Positions 46,546-54,772 of a stretch of DNA of 64,000 nucleotides are shown in pieces. The stretch covers positions 89,096-153,095 of the forward strand of contig JAQUTK010000004.1 of the NCBI GenBank assembly GCA_028709785.1, written 5' to 3'. Both the position numbers and the translations under genes were made by a program. Each line of letters begins with the position of its first letter. Positions within the stretch are counted from its first letter, which is position 1. The notes under the pieces were generated by a model that was not told the origin of the DNA, did not search any database, and worked only from the letters and a program-made list of their open reading frames with translations. This DNA is from Bacteroidales bacterium (GTDB taxonomy: Bacteria > Bacteroidota > Bacteroidia > Bacteroidales > JAQUTK01).

Positions 46546-46587
46546 TCCATTTAAGTCAAAGCTGATCAGCAGAAGCTGAAAGAGGCC

Positions 46588-47829
46588 TTATTCAATAACC
46601 GGAGTGTTCTCCATAAAACTTGCCTTCAGCGATTGTATCACTTCTGTTGCTCTTGCCATGATATTTCCCATCTCCTGAGATTGACCGAAGTCCTCAATAG
46701 AGCTCTTTGTTCCATCAGCAAATACCGCATTGGTATCCAACCAACCTTCATCCAGATTAGCTTTGGCAGCTGCCTGGAAGGTAGCAATTACTGACTTACC
46801 CGAAATTAGCTTGATGGATAGATTCTGATTGATGTATGCTGCTTCTGCTGCAATTACAGGTCTCAATGCAGCATATCGAGCAGCTGTATCGGAATAGTTC
46901 TGATACATGATTTCATTGGCAACACTGGAAATTGAGTCCATCGTACGGATAAATGCGGGACCATCCACAACTTTTCCGACAATCGAAAGCTCACCAAGAA
47001 TACCGGTAACTTCAATCGCTTTGGTTTTGGATATTATCTGCTGTCCATCCAGTCCATTGCTCAATGTTGTACCAGCAGCGGCGGCGGCTATGGAAATCAT
47101 CTTTTTATCACTTACAGATACAAAGAATTCAGCCGTTGATTTAGTCGTCTGATCTTTCAATTCAAATCCGGTAGCAAACTTACCCATTCCCCAATTCATC
47201 GCAAAACCTTTATGCATCGTCATTGTATCATATTTGGCATAGTCCATTGCAATAGAGGCTGTCATTACATTTTTGCTTCCCACTTTGATCACTGCTGACA
47301 GAGTTTGTGGAATAGGTACTCCATTCAATGAATAAGTTGTGTAAGACAACGTAGCAGTACCAGTATTGGTTGTTGCAGTCTTAGAAGCCGGAAACTTCAT
47401 AACCATCTGTTGCTTCGTCTCATCAGCAGTAAAGTCAAACGTCTTTGCTTCTTCATTAAAAACATATGTACCCAAAAGTGGATTGAGCATTCTCGTATCA
47501 ATATTTTGGTGAATCATAGAAAGTGGGGTACCTGCCATTGGTTGCATGGCCAAAGCTGAATAAGACTCGGCCATGAAAGTGTTTTGCATCATTGGCATCA
47601 CAGCGCTTAATGAGGCCATCGCCGCCATTCCTTCTTCATTTTTCAAGCCTTCAAGTGCGTTGACTACATTCAACCCATTCGATTCAAACAACTGCTTTGC
47701 TTCAGTAAAAGTGACAATGTCGCCACCACCTTTTTCACCATCTTCACTATCATCGCTACAGGATGTAACACATGGCATAGCAAACACTGTAATTGCCGCC
47801 ATCAAATTAAAAAACAGTTTCTTTTTCAT
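46588..47829 (-). CDS. Lipoprotein of unknown function
   Basis: 413 residues. A signal peptide with lipobox VTSC (Cys near residue 24) is followed by SDDSEDGEKGGGD, an acidic stretch after the Cys like the lipoprotein export signal used for surface display in Bacteroidota. The rest is rich in Ala, Met and Thr and predicted beta-strand followed by helical C-terminus; I recognise no domain. It has a -7 element and its own terminator. Surface location is inference from the acidic tail after the lipobox. Confidence 0.8.
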   Translation of the reverse strand: MKKKLFFNLMAAITVFAMPCVTSCSDDSEDGEKGGGDIVTFTEAKQLFESNGLNVVNALEGLKNEEGMAAMASLSAVMPMMQNTFMAESYSALAMQPMAGTPLSMIHQNIDTRMLNPLLGTYVFNEEAKTFDFTADETKQQMVMKFPASKTATTNTGTATLSYTTYSLNGVPIPQTLSAVIKVGSKNVMTASIAMDYAKYDTMTMHKGFAMNWGMGKFATGFELKDQTTKSTAEFFVSVSDKKMISIAAAAAGTTLSNGLDGQQIISKTKAIEVTGILGELSIVGKVVDGPAFIRTMDSISSVANEIMYQNYSDTAARYAALRPVIAAEAAYINQNLSIKLISGKSVIATFQAAAKANLDEGWLDTNAVFADGTKSSIEDFGQSQEMGNIMARATEVIQSLKASFMENTPVIE

Positions 47830-47872
47830 GACTTTTATTTTTAAGTTTTCAATAATTCAAGAAAACAACAGA

Positions 47873-47880
47873 CAAATATA
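47873..47880 (-). promoter_or_regulatory. -7 element of the lipoprotein gene
   Basis: Minus-strand TATATTTG, 44 bases before the ATG. No -33 at the expected distance. Confidence 0.4.
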
Positions 47881-47925
47881 TGTATTAGATTACACAAATC
47901 ACTGTTTCTTACGGTATTTTTTAAT

Positions 47926-47957
47926 AAAAAGAAGGTCAAACATACTGTTCAACCTTC
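47926..47957 (-). terminator. Terminator of the cytochrome-FGE/oxidoreductase/isomerase operon
   Basis: GAAGGT and ACCTTC with inner AACA/TGTT pairing form the stem, and TTTTTA follows on the minus strand, 30 bases after the isomerase stop. Confidence 0.75.
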
Positions 47958-47987
47958 AATTTATCTAATTTTAAAAAAAAACAGATC

Positions 47988-48914
47988 TTATGCTTTCTCC
48001 CATTGCTCACGAATCAGCTTCACAGCCGCCGGAACAGTAACGTTTTTGTCTCCGACAGAACCACACTCAAAACTGACATAATGTTGATAATTCAACTCTT
48101 TCAAAGCATTAAATCCATCGATGTAATTATCTGCTTCTCCATCTTCTCCCGGCATACTTCTGCGCTTACGGCTGGCGATGTGAACATGCTGCAAGTAAGC
48201 CGAACCGGCAGATAAGAAGGCTCCTCTGTCAGAAACTTCCTCTTTGGTCATGTGCCAGAAGTCACCCATACATTTTAGACCTTCACAATTGGCATCACGA
48301 CATATAGAAGCAGCATCCCCTACCTGACGTAAATAAAAAGCTTCACCTCTGTTCAAGGGCTCAAGAATCAGTGTCGTTTTGTGCTGTAATGCAAACTTAC
48401 CCAACTCAGTCAGTTCTTCAATCAGGAAGTTTCTTGTTTCCTGAGTGTGTGGCAATGCAGGCTTCTGTCCATTAAAACCAGGCACCAGAATGACGCCCTT
48501 TGATTTGAGTTCGCCGGCAGCAGCAAGAATTTCCTTCATGGTATCCATACATTGCTTGCGAACAGCAGGATCTTCAGCAAGAAGAAACCCCTGAAAGCCC
48601 GCACAGATAGCACTGATATGAATGGAGCGTCCCCTTAGGGCTTGATCAAACTCATTGATTCTTGCCGCCAGATTTCCACCTCCGGGTTCCAGACCAACAA
48701 TACCCAGTTTCTCCATATAATCAAGCTTCTCGGTCAGTGTCGATCCGATTCCTGTACCCTCCTGAAAGGAAAGATTCAGTTTCACTGACTTATTTCCGCT
48801 TTTTTTTTCTGCTTTTTTAGTTGCATCAGCAGCCATTAAAGAATAAGATCCTACGGACGCCAATGCTGTGCATACTGCAGCAGACTTTATAAAATTTCTT
48901 CTGTTCTTTTCCAT
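47988..48914 (-). CDS. Exported TIM-barrel sugar phosphate isomerase/epimerase-like protein
   Basis: 308 residues. The N-terminus (KNRRNFIKSAAVCTALASVGSYSLMAAD) has a Tat-type RRxFxK signal. The mature part is an AP_endonuc_2 / xylose-isomerase-like TIM barrel: LDYMEKLGIVGLEPGGG, TTLILEPLNRGEAFYL with a metal-ligand Glu, CMGDFWHM with Asp and His ligands, LQHVHIASRKRRSMPGEDGEADN and YVSFECG with the final Glu. Exported relatives in gut Bacteroides act on oxidised (keto) sugars. It is the last gene of the operon led by the cytochrome-FGE fusion and lies 14 bases after the Gfo/Idh/MocA gene. Confidence 0.87.
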   Translation of the reverse strand: MEKNRRNFIKSAAVCTALASVGSYSLMAADATKKAEKKSGNKSVKLNLSFQEGTGIGSTLTEKLDYMEKLGIVGLEPGGGNLAARINEFDQALRGRSIHISAICAGFQGFLLAEDPAVRKQCMDTMKEILAAAGELKSKGVILVPGFNGQKPALPHTQETRNFLIEELTELGKFALQHKTTLILEPLNRGEAFYLRQVGDAASICRDANCEGLKCMGDFWHMTKEEVSDRGAFLSAGSAYLQHVHIASRKRRSMPGEDGEADNYIDGFNALKELNYQHYVSFECGSVGDKNVTVPAAVKLIREQWEKA

Positions 48915-48928
48915 ATTTCTTTCTTTAT

Positions 48929-50296
48929 TTATTTACCTACACCAGGTCTATGAACTACGTATGACTTCATATCCATCGGTCCAATTTGAGGATTCTCGGG
49001 CACTAAATTCATGGTAGAAGCAGATATTTCATCCCATGTAATAGTCTTTCCTGTGTAAGCCGATTCACGGCCCAAGACAGCGCAGAGAGAGGAGTAAGCA
49101 ACTGGTTCAGCCTGATTAAGAGGCTTATTTGAACGGATATGATTAACTAGATCAACATGCTCTAGTACATACGCATTCGTTTGTGTGTGTTCCTTACCTT
49201 CAGCTTCACCATCAAACTTCCAGAGTTCTTTTCCTTCAAGGTCGCGAATGGTATTGTCTGCTGAACTCCAGGAACCTTTGGTTCCCTGCACAAACTCGGA
49301 AACATTGTTGGAGCAACCATCTATCTGACGGCACATACTGTGCATATGGATACCACCTTCATATTCAAAGTCGACGCTGAAGAAATCAAACTGGTCACCG
49401 GTAACACGATGCACACGATCACCAAATGCGGTAGCTTTAACAACCTTCTTTCCTGAGAACCAATTGAAGACATCAATATTATGTACGTGTTGTTCTACAA
49501 TATGATCTCCTGAAAGCCATCCCCAGTTCACCCAGTCACGAATCATCCATTCCATGTCACTGAATTCTGGTTTACGGTCTACATACCAAAGCATACCTCC
49601 ATTCCAATACACATTACCTCCGGTAATATCGCCAATCATGCCGTCTTTAATCTTCTTGAATGCCTCTACATAGCAGCGTTGGTGACGACGTTGTGTTCCA
49701 CAAACCACGCTCAGTTTTTTCACATCTGCTTGTTTAGAAGCAGCAATGAGTGTGCGATATCCGGTAGGATCAACTAATATAGGTTTTTCCATAAAAGCAT
49801 GTTTCCCCTTCTCTACTGCATATTTGAAGTGAATGGGACGGAATGCCGGCGGTGTAGCCAAGATAACCATATCCACATCAGTATCCATCAACTTTTGATA
49901 GGCATCAAAACCAACAAAGCACTTGTCATCCGGAATTTCAATTCCTTTTTCATTTTTAAGGCGCTCACGCAGATTATTCAACCGATCAGGAAATACATCA
50001 GCTAAAGCTGCGATAACAAGGTTGTCACCTGAGTTCAAGAAATCGAAGGCAGCTCCTGATCCACGTCCGCCACAACCTACAACACCAGCTTTAATAACTT
50101 GTCCCTCAATTGCCTTATCAGGTAGATCTGGAATATATGCTCCTTCTAACTGTTTTAAGGGAGTTGACCCACCTTTTGATTCTGCTGAAGAATCACCCTT
50201 TCCTGTACATCCATTCAAGAGTAATCCACTTCCTACAGTAAGAGTTGTTGCTGCTCCGAGGAAGCTTCTTCTGTTCATGTTACCTGTTTTTCCCAT
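48929..50296 (-). CDS. Exported Gfo/Idh/MocA oxidoreductase (Tat/lipoprotein-type signal)
   Basis: 455 residues from ATG 50296; an upstream in-frame ATG (50344) overlaps the preceding gene and an inner one (50278, MNRRSFLG) is also possible. The N-terminus has a Tat motif (NRRSFLGAA) and a lipobox-like LLLNGC. Then comes the Rossmann domain (AGVVGCGGRGSGAAFDFL), MEKPILVDPTGYRTL with the intact EKP motif, and the Gfo/Idh/MocA C-terminal domain (GGNVYWNGGMLWYVDRKPEFSDMEWMIRDW). Export by Tat means it folds with its cofactor inside and acts outside the inner membrane. Likely oxidises or reduces a sugar; substrate unknown. Middle gene of a three-gene operon. Confidence 0.87.
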   Translation of the reverse strand: MGKTGNMNRRSFLGAATTLTVGSGLLLNGCTGKGDSSAESKGGSTPLKQLEGAYIPDLPDKAIEGQVIKAGVVGCGGRGSGAAFDFLNSGDNLVIAALADVFPDRLNNLRERLKNEKGIEIPDDKCFVGFDAYQKLMDTDVDMVILATPPAFRPIHFKYAVEKGKHAFMEKPILVDPTGYRTLIAASKQADVKKLSVVCGTQRRHQRCYVEAFKKIKDGMIGDITGGNVYWNGGMLWYVDRKPEFSDMEWMIRDWVNWGWLSGDHIVEQHVHNIDVFNWFSGKKVVKATAFGDRVHRVTGDQFDFFSVDFEYEGGIHMHSMCRQIDGCSNNVSEFVQGTKGSWSSADNTIRDLEGKELWKFDGEAEGKEHTQTNAYVLEHVDLVNHIRSNKPLNQAEPVAYSSLCAVLGRESAYTGKTITWDEISASTMNLVPENPQIGPMDMKSYVVHRPGVGK

Positions 50297-50321
50297 TTTC
50301 ACATTCAGTATTAAATTAATG

Positions 50322-51878
50322 TTAGTATTTTGTATTTGAATCATTTAATGTCTTACTCAAAGCAGATTCCTTCTCACAAACAACCCTGAATCCGATACCT
50401 TTAATATCAGAATACCACCAGATACTCTTCGGTTGTTGTGGATCAGTGCGTAACCATTTTTCGTGTTTCGTATAATCTCTTGCGGCACATCTCAATTCTG
50501 AAGCATCCAGCGTGTAGTTACCACCTCTCACAACTCTTTCTTCGCCGGACGCGGGACCTTTCGGATCTTTTACTTTGGTTTCAGTCTTAGCATAAGCATC
50601 CGGTTGATAGTAATCCGAACAATACTCCATCACATTACCCAGCATATTCTTTAATCCAAATGGGTTGGCAGCTATCTGAGAAGGTTCTTTCGTTTTATTC
50701 TTACTATTCAGCTCATAGGCCACGTATCTGTTTATGACAGTTGTGTCAGGATCAAAGAATTTGTGCCAGAACCCTTGCGATGAAAAATCTTTCGGATTCC
50801 CCTCGAAAAAGTAAGGAGTCTCTGTTCCACCACGAGCCGCATATTCCCATTCAGCTTCTGTAGGCAAACGATAGATCTTGCCCGTTTTCTTGGAAAGCCA
50901 TTGACAGAAGGTCTCCGCTGCATAATAAGTCATTGTGATTGCTGGTCTGTCAACACCACCCCACCCTTGATCAGGAAATCCGAAAGGAGGTGTAGGTCCA
51001 CTGATTCCATCCACATCCGGATTGGAAGAGTTGTTTTTATAGACAAGCTCCGGAGATGTACGACCTTCTGAATAGGTTTCTGAATAAAAAGCCCAGTATT
51101 GATCCCAGGTTACTTCAATTTCGGCCATATAGAAAGGTGATATCGTAACCTCACGAATCGGTCCTTCATCTTCTTTACGGAAACTCTCTTTTTCAGGACT
51201 TCCCATCTTAAATGTTCCTCCTGGAATTGCTTTCATTGTAAAGGAAACAGCAGTACCCGGTATTTGTTCTGTAAAAGAGTCAAATGACTGAACAACAGTT
51301 GGAGAGGTAAATAAAGTTTTATTTGTCACATTCATACCTGGAATTCCTGTCAATTTTTTATGTGAGTAATTGGGTATTGCATGTCCCGCATCAAGGTGGC
51401 ATGAAATACACTGCAGATTCAGAACCTCTTCTTTCTCCGTATAATATAAGTGAGCAGTGACTCCGTCATCTGTTACATTTTTCGGGAAAAGATTGGTGTG
51501 ACACTCTTTACATGACTCATTTGGAATATACTTGACTGCATTTTCTAATTGCTGCTTGCTTTCCCAATCAATAGACGCACTATCTTTTGTTATATACGAG
51601 TATAAGTCCTTAACACCCAATATCACCTTTGATTTCCACTGATGAAAACCTTTTTTACGAGGTAAGTGACAATCCACGCAATGCACAGTTACTCCACTTT
51701 CATTATTCACGTGAACAGATAATGGCCAGGATTCATCAGCCTTTGTGTGTATGTGACATGACTGACAATAAGCATCTGTTGATGTATAGTTGTAAGTTGT
51801 AATAATCGCCAATAAGAGTGAGATTCCCAATGAAACACCCAAAATAAACCACGCAACAATGTGTTTTTTCTTTGTCAT
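50322..51878 (-). CDS. NapC/NirT-type tetrahaem cytochrome fused to an FGE/SUMF1-fold domain
   Basis: 518 residues. One N-terminal membrane helix (about 7-28) is followed by a NapC/NirT/NrfH-like domain with four CxxCH haem sites: C38-H42, C67-H71, C123-H127 and C157-H161. From about residue 210 to 508 there is a formylglycine-generating-enzyme (SUMF1) fold: IPGGTFKMGSP, EVTWDQYWAF, YYAAETFCQWLSKKTGKIYRLPTEAEWEYAARGG, GNVMEYCSDYY, RVVRGGNYTLDASELRCAARD and GIGFRVV. The two cysteines that bind copper in true FGE are missing, since the GGNY-to-RCAAR interval is shorter and Cys-free there. The cytochrome half would exchange electrons with menaquinol; the FGE half probably binds a ligand or partner. 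First gene of the operon. Confidence 0.88.
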   Translation of the reverse strand: MTKKKHIVAWFILGVSLGISLLLAIITTYNYTSTDAYCQSCHIHTKADESWPLSVHVNNESGVTVHCVDCHLPRKKGFHQWKSKVILGVKDLYSYITKDSASIDWESKQQLENAVKYIPNESCKECHTNLFPKNVTDDGVTAHLYYTEKEEVLNLQCISCHLDAGHAIPNYSHKKLTGIPGMNVTNKTLFTSPTVVQSFDSFTEQIPGTAVSFTMKAIPGGTFKMGSPEKESFRKEDEGPIREVTISPFYMAEIEVTWDQYWAFYSETYSEGRTSPELVYKNNSSNPDVDGISGPTPPFGFPDQGWGGVDRPAITMTYYAAETFCQWLSKKTGKIYRLPTEAEWEYAARGGTETPYFFEGNPKDFSSQGFWHKFFDPDTTVINRYVAYELNSKNKTKEPSQIAANPFGLKNMLGNVMEYCSDYYQPDAYAKTETKVKDPKGPASGEERVVRGGNYTLDASELRCAARDYTKHEKWLRTDPQQPKSIWWYSDIKGIGFRVVCEKESALSKTLNDSNTKY

Positions 51879-52001
51879 AGATTCGTATAAATAAAGCTGG
51901 GGGTAAATGTAGTTGAAAAGGTAGAGAATAGAAAACGAAAGACTCTTGTTTTGAGATAGTTTAAGACAAAAAAACTAAACGCACTAAAAGGCTCCATTTC
52001 T

Positions 52002-52035
52002 AAAAAAGAAAAGAGGACCTTATGAGCCCTCTTTT
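52002..52035 (-). terminator. Terminator after the OmpA-family gene
   Basis: AAAAGAGG and CCTCTTTT pair, and CTTTTTT follows on the minus strand. Confidence 0.75.
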
Positions 52036-52056
52036 CGTAGTATTTGAAACCTTAAA

Positions 52057-53190
52057 TTATTTAGCTTCGAAGATAACAACACGATTCCATTCGTTTACAT
52101 CGTATGGCTGTACTGTATCACCCTTCCATTCCATAGAAATTCTGGATGAAGAGATACCGTATTTATCTGTCAGAACTTTGGCAACAGCTTTTGCACGTTT
52201 CTCTGACAACTTATTGTTATAAGTGGGGTTACCAGTCTTCTTATCTGCATAACCAATTACCTTAACTTGTACATCAGATTCTGCTTTCAAGAAATCAGCC
52301 ACGTTACGGATGCTGATCTGTTGGTCAGGACGAATAACTGCACTATTAATCTTGAAGTAAACAACGTTAGGAATGTAGTTAGTTACATTTTGAACAGTTT
52401 GAGCTGGTTTCGGTTGTTCACGTCTTGGTCTCTTGTTAGCGTCAGCCAATTGAGAACGCAAGCTGTTAATTTCGTCATTCAGACTTTGAATCTGTGCATA
52501 ATCCATTGGTTCAACTACAGTGAAAGTACGTGTCTTAAATTTGTATGCAAGATTTAATGTTGCATCAAAATTGTAGTCATAGTTGTCATTGTTGACATTT
52601 ACACCATCAAAGCTACCTGAATAAACAGTGTTAGCAAGCTCTAAGCTTAAGTCAAAAGCAGAAGAAAGACGGAACTTACCAATCAAACCGCTGTTAAATG
52701 TCAAAGATCCGTTTGAACCGGAAGTGAAATTATCATGATTAAATGAACGGCCATAACCTGCACCAACGAAAGGAATCAAAGAGAATACTCTTTTCTCATT
52801 GTATCTTCCAAACGTATTCATCAAATCAAGCATACCATCGATATGTCCACCTGCATAGTCAAAATCCCCAGCACCAGAACCTGCGTCAGATGGAGAAAAC
52901 TGTCCATACACACCTTGTAAACGAAGTCCAAACATTGGATTAATCCATTTGCCTACACTCAACTTTGCAGTAGGATTAAATTCTTCAATCTGATCTGTAA
53001 TAGAAGATGCACCTGTACCAAAATAGCTTGCGATACCGCCACCAACAGACAGATACCAGTTATCACAAAACTTATTATTCTTAAACTCAGTTTTGATTCC
53101 AGCTTTCTCACTGTAACCAACCTTTTCTCCTGTCTGAGCAAAGCCCATCGAAGAGATACATAATGATAAAAGTAACAACTTTGTCTTCAT
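52057..53190 (-). CDS. OmpA-family outer-membrane protein
   Basis: 377 residues from ATG 53190, chosen for its signal peptide MKTKLLLLSLCISSMGFAQ; the upstream ATG at 53223 is dismissed because it lies between the promoter and signal start. The N-terminal half (about 25-220) is a transmembrane beta barrel with alternating aromatic strands (WYLSVGGGIASYFG, FGLRLQGVYGQF). A proline-rich linker with a coiled-coil leads to the C-terminal OmpA peptidoglycan-binding domain (NVVYFKINSAVIRPDQ...NKLSEKRAKAV). It is a major Bacteroidota surface protein that anchors the outer membrane to the wall. Confidence 0.94.
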   Translation of the reverse strand: MKTKLLLLSLCISSMGFAQTGEKVGYSEKAGIKTEFKNNKFCDNWYLSVGGGIASYFGTGASSITDQIEEFNPTAKLSVGKWINPMFGLRLQGVYGQFSPSDAGSGAGDFDYAGGHIDGMLDLMNTFGRYNEKRVFSLIPFVGAGYGRSFNHDNFTSGSNGSLTFNSGLIGKFRLSSAFDLSLELANTVYSGSFDGVNVNNDNYDYNFDATLNLAYKFKTRTFTVVEPMDYAQIQSLNDEINSLRSQLADANKRPRREQPKPAQTVQNVTNYIPNVVYFKINSAVIRPDQQISIRNVADFLKAESDVQVKVIGYADKKTGNPTYNNKLSEKRAKAVAKVLTDKYGISSSRISMEWKGDTVQPYDVNEWNRVVIFEAK

Positions 53191-53242
53191 ACTTTGTAAT
53201 TTATTAGTTAATAATTCAAACAATCAAATAGATTTTGCGAGA

Positions 53243-53272
53243 CAAATATATATCGATTTTATTAACACACAA
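53243..53272 (-). promoter_or_regulatory. Promoter of the OmpA-family gene
   Basis: Minus-strand TTG (53272-53270), 19-base spacer and TATATTTG (53250-53243). Confidence 0.65.
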
Positions 53273-53355
53273 AAGAAAAAGCGACTTTTTTTATCAAAAG
53301 AGGGTAGTTTGACTCATTTCAAACACTTTTGACTGAGAATACTCCGATATTATTA

Positions 53356-53400
53356 CAAAAAAGAATGCTTGAAATGGCCTTAAGCCAAATCAAGCATTCT
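53356..53400 (-). terminator. Terminator after tRNA-Leu
   Basis: AGAATGCTTGA and TCAAGCATTCT pair, with an inner GGC/GCC, and TTTTTT follows on the minus strand. It closes the tRNA transcript 12 bases after the tRNA. Confidence 0.8.
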
Positions 53401-53411
53401 TTTTTTATTCG

Positions 53412-53495
53412 TGCACAGGAGGAGATTCGAACTCCCACACCGTTACCGGCACTACCCCCTCAAAGTAGCGTGTCTACCAATTTCACCACCTATGC
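53412..53495 (-). tRNA. tRNA-Leu (anticodon GAG)
   Basis: 84 bases with a long variable arm. The acceptor stem GCATAGG/CCTGTGC pairs with one T-G wobble. The anticodon stem CTACT/GGTAG encloses the loop TTGAGGG, giving anticodon GAG, which reads CUC and CUU. The T-arm has GTTCGAATC. CCA is not encoded. It has a complete promoter upstream and a terminator immediately after. Confidence 0.95.
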
Positions 53496-53566
53496 AAAAT
53501 ACACTCTGACTCATAAAAGATGTCTTGTAAACAAACTTCCATATAGCCCTTTTTCAAGCGCGAGTG

Positions 53567-53596
53567 CAAAGGTATCTCATTTTTTTATTCCTCCAA
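53567..53596 (-). promoter_or_regulatory. Promoter of tRNA-Leu
   Basis: Minus-strand TTG (53596-53594), 19-base spacer and TACCTTTG (53574-53567), about 70 bases before the tRNA 5' end. Confidence 0.65.
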
Positions 53597-53614
53597 AAAT
53601 ATTTCGACATTTTT

Positions 53615-54754
53615 TCAGTCCATCCGAGTTTTGTAGTCTTCATAACTGTACTCCCGCCAAATCTCAAGTGTATCATTGCAACGCCAACATGCTATTGATG
53701 GATGAGAAATTCCATTAAAGAGAGTTGTTTTGACCAGCGTATAATGAAGCATATCTTCAAAAATGATCTTATCGCCAGGTTTTAGTTCGTGGTCAAACGA
53801 CCAGTTTCCAACAAAATCACCAGACAAACAACTATTACCACCTATTCTATAAGTTGGTTTGCCTTCAATCTCATCAGTTGCGCCAATGATGGACGGTTTA
53901 TAGGGCATTTCCAAACAGTCCGGCATATGACAAGCAAAGGAAACATCCAATATCGCTGTCTTGATACCAGAGTTTTCAACAATATCAACCACTGTTGAAA
54001 CCAGATAACCGGTCCGCCAGAGAAATGCGCTTCCCGGTTCTAAAATCACATGAAGATGCGGATACCTGGATTTAATCTCTTTCAACAAAACGATGAGATG
54101 AGCAACATCATATTTCTGACTGGTCATCAAATGGCCTCCTCCCATATTGATCCATTTAATGAAGGGGAAATAAGATCCAAACTTTTCTTCAACCTGCTGA
54201 AACGTTTTTTCCAGATCATACGATGTTGATTCACACAACGTATGAAAGTGCAATCCCTCAATACCATCAGGAAGTTTGCCTTCAAGTGATTCGAGCGTCA
54301 CTCCCAGACGGGAACCCGGCGCACAAGGATTGTACAAATCGGTTCCTACCTCTGAATATTCCGGATTGATCCTCAACCCACAAGAGATAGTAGGGTAATT
54401 GTTCTGAATAGATGGATAAAACCGTTCAAACTGAGACAAAGAATTAAATGTCATATGGGAACTGCAGCGTGCAATTTCGGGAAACTCTTTCTCTGTATAA
54501 GCCGGAGAGTATGTATGGGCTTTTGTACCCATCTCTTCATAGGCCAAAAGAGCCTCAGAGAGAGAGCTGGCTGTGGTATACGGGACGTATTCTTTTATAA
54601 TAGGAAATGCTTTCCATTGCGCAAAAGCTTTAAATGCAAGAATTATCTGCACTCCGGTGGCTTCCTGAACAGATGAAATCAATTTCAGATTATTACGGAG
54701 CAATGATTCATCCAACACGTAGCATGGGGATTCTATTTGATTAAAATCGATCAT
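53615..54754 (-). CDS. nspC: Carboxynorspermidine decarboxylase
   Basis: 379 residues, an alanine-racemase-fold PLP decarboxylase. Lys42 in LAFKAFAQWK forms the Schiff base, GLHFHTLCES and GGGHLMTSQKYD bind substrate and cofactor, and SFACHMPDCLEMPYKP is the diagnostic NspC block with the active-site Cys. It converts carboxyspermidine or carboxynorspermidine to the polyamine, the spermidine route used by Bacteroidota. The gene sits 18 bases after uvrD and is last in the operon that starts with the WbpM-like gene. Confidence 0.95.
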   Translation of the reverse strand: MIDFNQIESPCYVLDESLLRNNLKLISSVQEATGVQIILAFKAFAQWKAFPIIKEYVPYTTASSLSEALLAYEEMGTKAHTYSPAYTEKEFPEIARCSSHMTFNSLSQFERFYPSIQNNYPTISCGLRINPEYSEVGTDLYNPCAPGSRLGVTLESLEGKLPDGIEGLHFHTLCESTSYDLEKTFQQVEEKFGSYFPFIKWINMGGGHLMTSQKYDVAHLIVLLKEIKSRYPHLHVILEPGSAFLWRTGYLVSTVVDIVENSGIKTAILDVSFACHMPDCLEMPYKPSIIGATDEIEGKPTYRIGGNSCLSGDFVGNWSFDHELKPGDKIIFEDMLHYTLVKTTLFNGISHPSIACWRCNDTLEIWREYSYEDYKTRMD

Positions 54755-54772
54755 TCGTAGTGGTTTTATTGG

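Larger units (their letters stand above)
46084..46587. other. Intergenic region with palindromic repeat units
   Basis: About 500 bases without a gene. It holds an 8-bp inverted repeat GTTTTGCA-G-TGCAAAAC, the three-unit ATTTCGTGCTTTGAAAT array described separately, a possible plus-strand promoter (TATGTTTG at 46165-46172), and the terminator of the lipoprotein gene at the right end. Confidence 0.6.

Noticed and set aside
50322..51245. FGE domain as maturase for the sulfatases at 12-15 kb
   Set aside because: The sulfatases are serine type, needing the radical-SAM anSME, and the domain lacks the FGE copper cysteines.
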